From Stenotrophomonas sp. BIO128-Bstrain (GTDB lineage: Bacteria > Pseudomonadota > Gammaproteobacteria > Xanthomonadales > Xanthomonadaceae), in the NCBI RefSeq assembly GCF_030128875.1, contig NZ_CP124620.1, positions 1,736,001 to 1,800,000 of the forward strand: 64,000 nt of DNA, given 5' to 3'. Made by a program: the position numbers and the translations under genes. Below are positions 10,401 through 17,917 of the stretch, one piece after another. Below the pieces are notes generated by a model. That model did not search any database. It was not told the origin of the DNA and saw only the letters and a program-made list of their open reading frames with translations. How positions within the stretch are numbered: the stretch's first letter is position 1; each line of letters opens with the position of its first letter.

Positions 10401-10735
10401 ACGATATCGAATCCAACGAGCCGGCACCGGCACAGTTCACCCAGCTGCAGTCAGACGACGCCAGCGTCGGCGACGAGCTCAACCTGGATGTGATCCTGGA
10501 TGTACCGGTGACCCTGTCGCTGGAAGTCGGCCGCGCGCGCCTGCCGATCCGCAACCTGCTGCAGCTCAACCAGGGCTCGGTGGTGGAACTGGAACGCGGC
10601 GCTGGCGAATCGCTGGACGTGTTCGTCAACGGCACCCTGATCGCCCATGGCGAGGTGGTGGTGATCAACGATCGCTTCGGCGTGCGCCTGACCGACGTGG
10701 TCAGCCCGAGCGAACGGATCCGGAGACTGCGTTGA
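10397..10735 (+). CDS. fliN: Flagellar motor switch protein FliN
   Basis: A 112-residue FliN with a short variable N-terminus and a complete SpoA domain (VPVTLSLEVGRARLPIRNLLQL, VVVINDRFGVRLTDVVSPSER). It forms the bottom of the C-ring and docks FliH. It overlaps fliM upstream and fliO downstream by four bases each. Confidence 0.96.
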   Translation: MNDIESNEPAPAQFTQLQSDDASVGDELNLDVILDVPVTLSLEVGRARLPIRNLLQLNQGSVVELERGAGESLDVFVNGTLIAHGEVVVINDRFGVRLTDVVSPSERIRRLR

Positions 10736-11133
10736 GTGCCGGGCTGCTGATCGCGGCCGGCGCCTCGACCGTCAAGGTCGGCCAGCATGCCGCCGCCGCA
10801 CCGGGCATGTTCGGTGCGGTGCTGGCGTTGCTGGGCGTGCTGGCACTGATCGTCGGCCTGGGCTGGCTGCTCAAGCGCATGCCCGGCAGCGGCTTCCGCC
10901 CGGCCGAGGGGCTGCGCGTGGTCGCCAGCCTCACTGTCGGCGCCAAGGAGCGCGTGGTGGTGGTCGAGGTCAATGGCACCCAGCTGCTGCTGGGCGTCAC
11001 GGCCGGCGGCATCAATACGCTGCATCAGCTTCCCGACCCCCTGCCGCCGCCGGCGCCGGCGCGCCTTCCCGATTTCAAACAACTCCCGAATTTCGCCCAG
11101 TTGCTGCAACAGCGGCTGCGCAAGGAACCCTGA
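10732..11133 (+). CDS. fliO: Flagellar export scaffold protein FliO
   Basis: A 133-residue FliO with one membrane segment (about 26-46, MFGAVLALLGVLALIVGLGWLL) and a cytoplasmic SpoA-like domain (LRVVASLTVGAKERVVVVEVNGTQLLLGV). FliO is the chaperone that helps assemble the FliP ring of the export gate. The start is TTG 10732, which overlaps the fliN stop (TTGA). Such starts are weak, so coupling to fliN translation is likely. Confidence 0.88.
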   Translation: MSAGLLIAAGASTVKVGQHAAAAPGMFGAVLALLGVLALIVGLGWLLKRMPGSGFRPAEGLRVVASLTVGAKERVVVVEVNGTQLLLGVTAGGINTLHQLPDPLPPPAPARLPDFKQLPNFAQLLQQRLRKEP

Positions 11134-11135
11134 AC

Positions 11136-11918
11136 ATGCGTGGCCCCCGTACCTCCTGGACCCGTTACCTGCCGCTGTTGCTGACTGCCCTGCTGTGCGC
11201 GCTGCCGGCCCTGGCCTGGGCCGCGCCCGGCGTGCCGGGCGTGCCCGCACTGCCGGATGTGAATGTCGGCAAGATCGGCGGCCAGCCGGTGAGCCTGCCG
11301 CTGCAGACCCTGCTGCTGATGACGGCGATCACCCTGATCCCGTCGATGCTGCTGGTGCTGACCGCCTTCACCCGCATCATCATCGTGCTCGGCCTGCTGC
11401 GCCAGGCGCTGGGCACCGGCCAGACCCCATCCAACCAGGTGCTGCTCGGCCTGGCGTTGTTCCTCACCGCGATGGTGATGCTGCCGGTGTGGCAGAAGGC
11501 GTGGGGCAGCGGCATGGCGCCCTACCTCAACGGCGAGATCGATTTCCAGACCGCCTGGACGTTGACCACCCAGCCGCTACGCGCCTTCATGTTGGCGCAG
11601 ATCCGCGAGACCGATCTGATGACCTTCGCGGGCATGGCCGGGCACGGCACCTACTCCAGCCCGGATGCCATTCCGTTCCCGATCCTGGTCGCCTCGTTCG
11701 TCACCAGCGAGCTGAAGACCGCCTTCGAGATCGGCTTCCTGATCTTCATCCCGTTCGTGATCATCGATCTGGTCGTGGCCAGCGTGCTGATGTCGATGGG
11801 CATGATGATGCTCTCGCCGATGCTGGTCTCCGCTCCGTTCAAGATCCTGTTGTTCGTGCTGGTGGATGGCTGGGTCCTGGTGGTGGGCACCCTGGCCGCC
11901 AGTTTCAATGCGGTCTGA
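11136..11918 (+). CDS. fliP: Flagellar export gate protein FliP
   Basis: A 260-residue core export-gate protein that forms a pentamer with FliQ and FliR. A cleavable signal peptide (about 1-29, ending LAWAAP) is typical of FliP. Conserved blocks include LLMTAITLIPSMLLVLTAF, RIIIVLGLLRQALGTGQTP, LVASFVTSELKTAFEIGF and LMSMGMMMLSP. Four membrane segments follow the signal peptide. Confidence 0.97.
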   Translation: MRGPRTSWTRYLPLLLTALLCALPALAWAAPGVPGVPALPDVNVGKIGGQPVSLPLQTLLLMTAITLIPSMLLVLTAFTRIIIVLGLLRQALGTGQTPSNQVLLGLALFLTAMVMLPVWQKAWGSGMAPYLNGEIDFQTAWTLTTQPLRAFMLAQIRETDLMTFAGMAGHGTYSSPDAIPFPILVASFVTSELKTAFEIGFLIFIPFVIIDLVVASVLMSMGMMMLSPMLVSAPFKILLFVLVDGWVLVVGTLAASFNAV

Positions 11919-11957
11919 CCGCCCTGCCCTGCTGATCGATACGGACCCGAGACCGAC

Positions 11958-12227
11958 ATGACGCCCGAACTTGCCCTGACCGAACTCCGTGGTGGCCTGA
12001 TCACCGTGCTGTGGGTCGCCGGCCCGCTGCTCCTCACCGTGCTGATCGTCGGCGTGGTGGTCGGCGTGGTCCAGGCCGCGACCCAGCTCAACGAGCCGAC
12101 CATCGCCTTTGTCGCCAAGGCGGCGGCACTGACCGTGGTGCTGTTCGCGCTGGGCAGCCTGCTGATCGGCCATCTGGTCGAATACACCACGCTGCTGTTC
12201 CAGCGCATCCCGCACCTGATCGGCTGA
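11958..12227 (+). CDS. fliQ: Flagellar export gate protein FliQ
   Basis: An 89-residue protein with two membrane hairpin helices and the family block VGVVQAATQLNEPTIAFVAKAAAL. FliQ stacks around the FliP5-FliR1 gate. Length equals the E. coli protein. It lies 39 bases after fliP and 11 before fliR. Confidence 0.96.
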   Translation: MTPELALTELRGGLITVLWVAGPLLLTVLIVGVVVGVVQAATQLNEPTIAFVAKAAALTVVLFALGSLLIGHLVEYTTLLFQRIPHLIG

Positions 12228-12238
12228 GGCCAGCCGCC

Positions 12239-13030
12239 GTGGATTCCGCGACCCAGATGGCCGCCGACGGCCTGCAGGCCTTCGGCATGATCGGCACGAT
12301 CCTGTGGACGATGCTGCGCATCGGCGCGATGTTGATGGCCATGCCGCTGATCGGCACCCGCGCGGTGCCCTCCCGGATCCGCGTGCTGCTGGCCGGCGCG
12401 CTGGCGATCGCGCTGTCGCCGATGCTGCCGCCGGTGCCGGAATGGACCGGCTTCGATGCGGCCACGGTGCTGACCATTGCCCGCGAACTGGCGATCGGCG
12501 TGTCGATCGGCTTCGTGCTGCGGCTGGTGTTCGAGGCCGGTGCGATGGCCGGCGAGCTGGTCGCGCAGGGGACCGGCCTGGCCTTCGCGCAGATGAGCGA
12601 CCCGCTGCGTGGCGGCAGCTCCGGCGTGATCGGGCAATGGTTCTATCTGCTGTTCGGCCTGCTCTTCTTTACCGCCAATGGCCACCTGGCCCTGATCTCA
12701 TTGCTGATGGACAGCTACAAGGCCCTGCCGATCGGCACCTCGCTGCCCGACCCCCAGGCATTCCTGAGCATCGCGCCGACGTTCCTGCTGCAGGTGTTCC
12801 GCGGCGCGCTCACGCTGGCGCTGCCGCTGACCGTGGCGATGCTGGCGATCAACCTGGCCTTCGGCGTACTGGCCCGTGCGGCGCCCGCGTTGAACCCGAT
12901 CCAGCTCGGCCTGCCGGTCGCGCTGCTGTTGGGGCTGTTCCTGCTGACCGTGCTGGCCGGTGAGATGGGCCCGCCCGTGCAACGCCTGTTCGATGCGGCG
13001 TTCGATGCCGCCGACAGCGTCAGCCGCTGA
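12239..13030 (+). CDS. fliR: Flagellar export gate protein FliR
   Basis: A 263-residue multi-spanning FliR (E. coli 261), the single subunit that closes the FliP ring. Conserved blocks are LRIGAMLMAMPLIGTRAVPSRIRVLLAGALAIAL, FEAGAMAGELVAQGTGLAFAQMSDP and PALNPIQLGLPVALLLGLFLLT. I chose GTG 12239 because it gives the family length; ATG 12257 would be six residues shorter. No clear terminator follows before the GGDEF-EAL gene. Confidence 0.93.
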   Translation: MDSATQMAADGLQAFGMIGTILWTMLRIGAMLMAMPLIGTRAVPSRIRVLLAGALAIALSPMLPPVPEWTGFDAATVLTIARELAIGVSIGFVLRLVFEAGAMAGELVAQGTGLAFAQMSDPLRGGSSGVIGQWFYLLFGLLFFTANGHLALISLLMDSYKALPIGTSLPDPQAFLSIAPTFLLQVFRGALTLALPLTVAMLAINLAFGVLARAAPALNPIQLGLPVALLLGLFLLTVLAGEMGPPVQRLFDAAFDAADSVSR

Positions 13031-13193
13031 CCCGGGACACGTGCGGGACAACCGCGTGGGCACCGCATCGCCCTGCACGCCTGCCACTTGCGATCCCCCC
13101 GGTGCGTGGCGTTAGTCTTGGCTGACGACGAAATCTTCACCCGCGCTCTGCGCTGATGGCGGCGCGTTCTGTCGTATCGCTCAGGCGTTGACC

Positions 13194-13200
13194 AAGGAGA
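13194..13200 (+). promoter_or_regulatory. Ribosome binding site of the MHYT-GGDEF-EAL gene
   Basis: AAGGAGA nine bases before ATG 13210 fixes the start of the c-di-GMP gene. The preceding 163 bases (13031-13193) hold no promoter I can assign with confidence. Confidence 0.7.
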
Positions 13201-13209
13201 GCGTCATCC

Positions 13210-15354
13210 ATGCTGATCGGCAGTTACACCCCGTGGTTGGTGATCGTGTCATTCCTGGTTGCCGTGCTGGCCTCGTTCACTGCGCTGGACATGGCCAGCC
13301 GCGTCACCACCGCGGCCACGCGCCGTACCACCTGGTTGTGGCTGATCGGCGGCGGCTGCGCGATGGGGCTGGGCATCTGGTCGATGCATTTCATCGGGAT
13401 GCTGGCCTTCCGCCTGCCCATCCCACTCGGCTATGCGCTCGGCCTGACCACGGTTTCGCTGCTGGCTGCGATGGCCTCGTCCATCTTCGCGCTGTGGCTG
13501 GTTTCGCAGCCGACCCTGCCGCACGGCCGCCTCGCCCTTGGCGCACTGCTGATGGGCAGCGGCATCGCCGCGATGCACTACCTGGGCATGGCCGCGCTGC
13601 ACATGCAGCCCGGCATCGACTACCACCCCGGCTGGGTGGCCCTGTCGTTGCTGATCGCCGTCGTCGCCTCCTGGACCGCGCTGTTCATCGCCTTCCGCCT
13701 GCGCAGCAGCCATCGGCGCCTGCGCGACCGTGCCGCGCCGGCACTGGTGCTGGGCACGGCGATCGTGGGCATGCACTACACCGGGATGGCCGCCGCCCGC
13801 TTCCCCGCGGGCAGCATCTGCGGTGCCGCCGGCGGAGAGGGCCTGCAGGCGCAGTGGCTGGCACTGGTGGTGCTGGCCCTGACCATCGCGATCCTGGCGG
13901 TGGTGCTGATCGTGTCCTGGCTGGACCAGCGCATGGAGGCCCAGCTGCTGCGTCTGCGCAACACCGACCTGAGCAGTTCGCTTGACGATGCCTATGCCGA
14001 GCTGACCCAGGCGGCCCTGCACGACCCGCTCACCCGCCTGCCGAATCGTCGCCTGCTGCAGCAGCGGATCGAGCAATCCCTGGCCGAAGCGGAGCAGCGC
14101 GGCAGCCGGTTTGCGGTGATGTTCATGGACCTGGACGGCTTCAAGCAGGTCAACGATGCCTACGGCCACCAGACCGGCGACGCCCTGCTGGTCGCCGTGG
14201 CGGACCGCACCCGCAAGCTGCTGCGCCCGGCGGACATGCTGGCGCGGCTGGGCGGCGATGAATTCGTGCTGGTGGTGCCGATCGAGAACGACGAAGACGT
14301 GGCGACACTGGCCAGCCGCATCATCCAGACCGTCGGCCGCGAGCCGTTGCTGCCGCGCCACGACCTGCAGGTGACGGCCAGCGTCGGCATCGCGATCTGT
14401 CCGGACCACGCCGCCAGCGAGCGGCAGCTGATGGCCTTCGCCGATGCCGCGATGTACCAGGCCAAGGAGGCCGGGCGTAATGCCTACGTGCTGTTCGCCG
14501 AGTGGATGAACGACAGCGCCGAACAGCAGTTCCAGCTGTTGGCCGACCTGCGCCGCGCGATCGGCACCGAGCAGCTGTTCCTGCACTATCAACCCAAGAC
14601 CCGCGTGGCCGGGCAGTCGGTCAGCGGCGCTGAAGCCCTGATCCGCTGGCGCCATCCCCAGCAGGGGCTGATTCCGCCAGACCGCTTCATCCGCCTGGCC
14701 GAGCGCAGCGGCGTGATCAACGAGATCGGCCGGTGGGCGCTGGACGAAGCCTGCCGCCAGCTGCGTGTGTGGCACGACGCCGGGCATGACGGCTGGACAG
14801 TCTCGGTGAACCTCTCCCCGATCCAGTTCGCCTCGCCCAACCTGCTGCAGGAGGTGCGCGAGGCGCTGCAGACCCACCGGATCGAACCACGCCGGCTGAT
14901 CCTGGAAATCACGGAAAACACGGTCATGCGCGACACCGAGGCGAGCCTGACGCTGCTGCTGGCGATGGCGGCGCTGGGCGTGGGCATCTCCATCGACGAT
15001 TTCGGTACCGGCTACTCCAGCCTGCTCTACCTCAAGCGCCTGCCGGCAACCGAGATCAAGATCGACCACGCCTTCGTACGCGACCTGGAGAACAGCTCCG
15101 AAGACGTGGTGATCGTCTCGGCGATCGTGGCGCTGGGGCACGCGCTGGACATGGACATCGTGGCCGAAGGCGTCGAAACCGCCGGGCAGCGCGCCTACCT
15201 GGAACGGTTGGGCTGCGACTACCTGCAGGGTTACCTGCTGGGGCGCCCGGTGGACCCGGAGCGGTTCATGCAGCTGCATGACCACCCGCGCCCGCGGGTG
15301 GAGATCGCCGCCGGATGGAAGGCGGAGGCGCGGCCAGGCGCGGCAACAGGCTAG
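13210..15354 (+). CDS. MHYT-GGDEF-EAL membrane c-di-GMP cyclase/phosphodiesterase
   Basis: A 714-residue bifunctional-looking enzyme. The N-terminal seven-helix MHYT sensor (about 1-245) has its three signature repeats MHFIGM (59-64), MHYLGM (122-127) and MHYTGM (188-193), proposed to bind copper and sense a diatomic gas. The GGDEF motif (348-352) is intact and is preceded at the usual distance by an inhibitory I-site RPAD (339-342). The EAL motif (475-477) and later IDDFGTGYSS and EGVETAGQ blocks are also complete. So both synthesis and breakdown of c-di-GMP are possible; which dominates cannot be read from sequence. It lies between fliR and the Clp-like operon and probably tunes motility through YcgR and FleQ. 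Confidence 0.93.
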   Translation: MLIGSYTPWLVIVSFLVAVLASFTALDMASRVTTAATRRTTWLWLIGGGCAMGLGIWSMHFIGMLAFRLPIPLGYALGLTTVSLLAAMASSIFALWLVSQPTLPHGRLALGALLMGSGIAAMHYLGMAALHMQPGIDYHPGWVALSLLIAVVASWTALFIAFRLRSSHRRLRDRAAPALVLGTAIVGMHYTGMAAARFPAGSICGAAGGEGLQAQWLALVVLALTIAILAVVLIVSWLDQRMEAQLLRLRNTDLSSSLDDAYAELTQAALHDPLTRLPNRRLLQQRIEQSLAEAEQRGSRFAVMFMDLDGFKQVNDAYGHQTGDALLVAVADRTRKLLRPADMLARLGGDEFVLVVPIENDEDVATLASRIIQTVGREPLLPRHDLQVTASVGIAICPDHAASERQLMAFADAAMYQAKEAGRNAYVLFAEWMNDSAEQQFQLLADLRRAIGTEQLFLHYQPKTRVAGQSVSGAEALIRWRHPQQGLIPPDRFIRLAERSGVINEIGRWALDEACRQLRVWHDAGHDGWTVSVNLSPIQFASPNLLQEVREALQTHRIEPRRLILEITENTVMRDTEASLTLLLAMAALGVGISIDDFGTGYSSLLYLKRLPATEIKIDHAFVRDLENSSEDVVIVSAIVALGHALDMDIVAEGVETAGQRAYLERLGCDYLQGYLLGRPVDPERFMQLHDHPRPRVEIAAGWKAEARPGAATG

Positions 15355-15424
15355 CCGCACGCGCTGGAAATTGACGGCTGCGCGCAATACCCTGCCCCCT
15401 ATCATGGGAACAGCAGGCAGCAGG

Positions 15425-17257
15425 ATGTCAGGGAAGAATGTGTTTGAAGGTCCGCGCTGGCAGCGCGATCTTGTTCGTTTCCTTCCCTTGAAGAGCCAGT
15501 TCGTGCTTTCCGGGAACATCCGTGACCTGCAGGCCGCCGAAGTGGCACCGGGCACGGTCACCGCGCAGAGCTTCAATCAGACCCTGTGCAACACCCTGCT
15601 CGACCAGGGCTATGCGCAGGTGCTGGGCTGGGATCCGTTGGCCGGCTTCCGCGCCCTGGAACGCCCCGGCACCGATCCCGCCAGCGGCATCGCCCTGCTG
15701 CAATCGCTGGGGCTGACCCCGGTGGATGGCGCCGCGCCCGCCGGTATCGACCTGCTCAGTGCCACGCTCCAGCGGCTGGTGGTCCGCCCGGGCGAGCCGG
15801 TGGCAGTGATCATCGATTTCGCCTCGCGCCTGGCAGTGCGCAGCGACGCCCTCAGCGCCGCCGAACACCAGCTGTTCACCCAGGCCCTGGTGCTCTCCCA
15901 CCAGGCACGCAGCCGACCGGGTGGCGTGCAGCGCAAGCCCTTCTTCAACACGGTGCTCTGGGTAGTGGAGAAGGAAGGTGACCTGCCCGACTGGCTGCTG
16001 GTCGGCAACCCGCGCATCCGCCACATTCCGGTGGTCAAGCCGGACCAGCTCACCCGGCGCGCACTGGCCCCGGCGCTGCTCAAGGGTCTGGCCGGTGCCC
16101 CGGACGCCAGTGCCGAGGCCACCGCGCAGGCGGTGGATGCATTCGTGCAGAGCACCGAGGGGCTGCTGTTGCTGGACCTCAGTGCCATCGCGCAGCTGGC
16201 CCGGGTCGAAGGGGTGGCGGTGGACCAGATCGGCGACGCCGTGCGCCGCTACAAGGTCGGGGTCACCGAAGACCCCTGGCTGCGCATTGACCGGCAGCGC
16301 ATCCGCATGGGCGATGCGTTCGTCCACCAGCGGGTCAAGGGCCAGCACCATGCGGTGACCCACATGCTGGACATCGTCAAGCGCGCGATGACCGGCGTGG
16401 GGGCCAGCCGCAAGGGCAACCGGCCGCGCGGCGTGGCGTTCCTGGCCGGCCCCACCGGCGTGGGCAAGACCGAGCTGGCCAAGACCGTCACCAGCCTGCT
16501 ATTTGGTGACGAAAGCGCCTACATCCGGTTCGACATGTCCGAGTTCAGCGCCGAGCATGCCGACCAGCGGCTGATCGGCGCTCCGCCCGGCTACGTGGGC
16601 TACGACGTGGGCGGCGAACTGACCAACGCCATCCGCGAGAAGCCGTTCAGCGTGGTCCTGTTCGATGAGATCGAGAAGGCCCATCCGCGCATCCTCGACA
16701 AGTTCCTGCAGATCCTCGATGACGGCGTGCTCACGTCCGGGCGTGGCGACCGCGTGTACTTCTCCGAGGCGCTGATCGTGTTCACCTCCAATCTGGGCAT
16801 CTACCGTCAGGGCGAGCATGGCGAGCGCGTGGCCAACGTGCTGCCCGGCGAGCCTTTCGAACAGGTGCAGAGCAAGGTGCACGACGAAATCGACCGGCAC
16901 TTCAAACTGGTCCTGAACCGGCCGGAGATCCTCAACCGGATCGGCGAGAACATCATCGTGTTCGATTTCATCCGCGAGGAGGTCGCGGTGCAGATCTTCG
17001 ACCAGATGGTCGACGCGACCCTGGCCGACCTGCAGGCCCAGCACCTGCGCGTGACCCTGGCCGCGCCGGCCCGCCACGCGCTGCGCGCGCTATGCCTGAA
17101 GGACCTCTCCAACGGCGGGCGCGGCATCCGCAACCAGCTCGAGGCGCACCTGCTCAACCCGCTGGCGCGTGCCCTGTTCGACCAGGACGCGCAGCCCGGC
17201 CAGCAGTTCACCATCGTTGCGGTGGATGCCAACGTGCTCAACCTGGAACGCGGTTGA
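15425..17257 (+). CDS. Clp/Hsp100-like AAA+ ATPase with degenerate N-terminal module
   Basis: A 610-residue protein, first gene of a four-gene operon. Residues ~325-610 form one complete Clp-type AAA+ domain. It has Walker A GPTGVGKT (342-349), pore loop GAPPGYVGYD, Walker B VVLFDEIEKAH (Asp414-Glu415), sensor FTSNLG, arginine finger in NRPEILNRI and a C-terminal small domain. Residues ~1-320 look like a second nucleoside-triphosphatase fold with no Walker A (KSQFVLSGNIRDL, then AVIIDFASRL and NTVLWVVEKEGDLPDW). There is no ClpN domain and no ClpP-docking loop that I can see. It probably remodels a partner from the operon. I chose ATG 15425; ATG 15404 is an alternative. The stop overlaps the next gene (TTGA). 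Confidence 0.85.
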   Translation: MSGKNVFEGPRWQRDLVRFLPLKSQFVLSGNIRDLQAAEVAPGTVTAQSFNQTLCNTLLDQGYAQVLGWDPLAGFRALERPGTDPASGIALLQSLGLTPVDGAAPAGIDLLSATLQRLVVRPGEPVAVIIDFASRLAVRSDALSAAEHQLFTQALVLSHQARSRPGGVQRKPFFNTVLWVVEKEGDLPDWLLVGNPRIRHIPVVKPDQLTRRALAPALLKGLAGAPDASAEATAQAVDAFVQSTEGLLLLDLSAIAQLARVEGVAVDQIGDAVRRYKVGVTEDPWLRIDRQRIRMGDAFVHQRVKGQHHAVTHMLDIVKRAMTGVGASRKGNRPRGVAFLAGPTGVGKTELAKTVTSLLFGDESAYIRFDMSEFSAEHADQRLIGAPPGYVGYDVGGELTNAIREKPFSVVLFDEIEKAHPRILDKFLQILDDGVLTSGRGDRVYFSEALIVFTSNLGIYRQGEHGERVANVLPGEPFEQVQSKVHDEIDRHFKLVLNRPEILNRIGENIIVFDFIREEVAVQIFDQMVDATLADLQAQHLRVTLAAPARHALRALCLKDLSNGGRGIRNQLEAHLLNPLARALFDQDAQPGQQFTIVAVDANVLNLERG

Positions 17258-17913
17258 ACCGTCCACTGCAGCTGTCACGCGTGCATTTCCCGGTGACCAC
17301 GCTGGGGCCGGGGCAACGCCTGGGCATCTGGTTCCAGGGCTGCAGCATCCGCTGCAGCGGCTGCATTTCAGCCGACACTTGGGGCCCGGGGCGCACTGTC
17401 GTCGACGTGGCCTCCCTGCTCGAGCAGGTGGCCCCGTGGCTGGATCAGGCCGACGGCGTCACCATTTCCGGCGGCGAGCCGTTCGACCAGTTCGACGCCC
17501 TGCTGCAGATGCTGGTGGGACTGCGCCAACGCACCGCCGCGGACATCCTGGTGTACAGCGGCCACCCGCTGGAAACGCTGCAGCCCATGCTGGACCAGGC
17601 GCGCGACCTGATCGACGCGGTCATCAGCGACCCCTACCTCGAACAGGCGGACCAGTCGCTGGCGCTGCGCGGCAGCGACAACCAGCGCCTCACTCTGCTC
17701 ACCGCGCTGGGTCGGTCGCGCCTGGCCGGCCTGGAGCGGGCCAGCACGCCGGCCGACAAGGCACTTGACCTGATGTTCGATGCCACCGGCACCGTCTGGA
17801 TGGCCGGCATCCCCCGCCGCGGCGACCTGCTGCGCCTGCGCGAGCTGCTGCGCGCGCAGGGCCACCAGGTACAGACCAGCGCACACACTTCATCGCGTCG
17901 TCCAGTCGAGTAA
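17254..17913 (+). CDS. Small radical-SAM (activase-like) 4Fe-4S protein
   Basis: A 219-residue protein resembling the NrdG/PflA activase group. The cluster motif is CSIRCSGC (Cys30, Cys34, Cys37) inside GIWFQGCSIRCSGCIS. The SAM-binding GGEP follows in VTISGGEPFDQ. The length is that of a minimal radical-SAM domain with no SPASM or auxiliary cluster Cys set. Known relatives install a glycyl radical on a partner enzyme, but no glycyl-radical enzyme is encoded in the window, so the substrate is unknown. The TTG start overlaps the Clp-like stop; GTG 17281 is an alternative. It is followed after four bases by the helicase-nuclease gene. Confidence 0.82.
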   Translation: MNRPLQLSRVHFPVTTLGPGQRLGIWFQGCSIRCSGCISADTWGPGRTVVDVASLLEQVAPWLDQADGVTISGGEPFDQFDALLQMLVGLRQRTAADILVYSGHPLETLQPMLDQARDLIDAVISDPYLEQADQSLALRGSDNQRLTLLTALGRSRLAGLERASTPADKALDLMFDATGTVWMAGIPRRGDLLRLRELLRAQGHQVQTSAHTSSRRPVE

Positions 17914-17917
17914 CTCC

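Noticed and set aside
5743..13030. Virulence type III secretion system
   Set aside because: FliI, FliP, FliQ, FliR, FlhA and FlhB have virulence relatives, but fliE, fliF, fliG, fliK, fliL, fliM and fliN in order show this is the flagellum.
13107..13122. Sigma-54-like site TGGC...TTGG before the MHYT-GGDEF-EAL gene
   Set aside because: The -12 element reads GG instead of GC at the required distance, so it fails the invariant positions.
15371..15405. TTGACG and TATCAT as a sigma-70 promoter for the Clp-like operon
   Set aside because: The spacer is 23 bases, far from 16-18. It may be chance, so no promoter is called.
17780..17917. Longer N-terminus for the helicase-nuclease from an upstream start
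   Set aside because: The extension overlaps the radical-SAM gene and has no family-like sequence, whereas ATG 17918 starts right at the first zinc ribbon.
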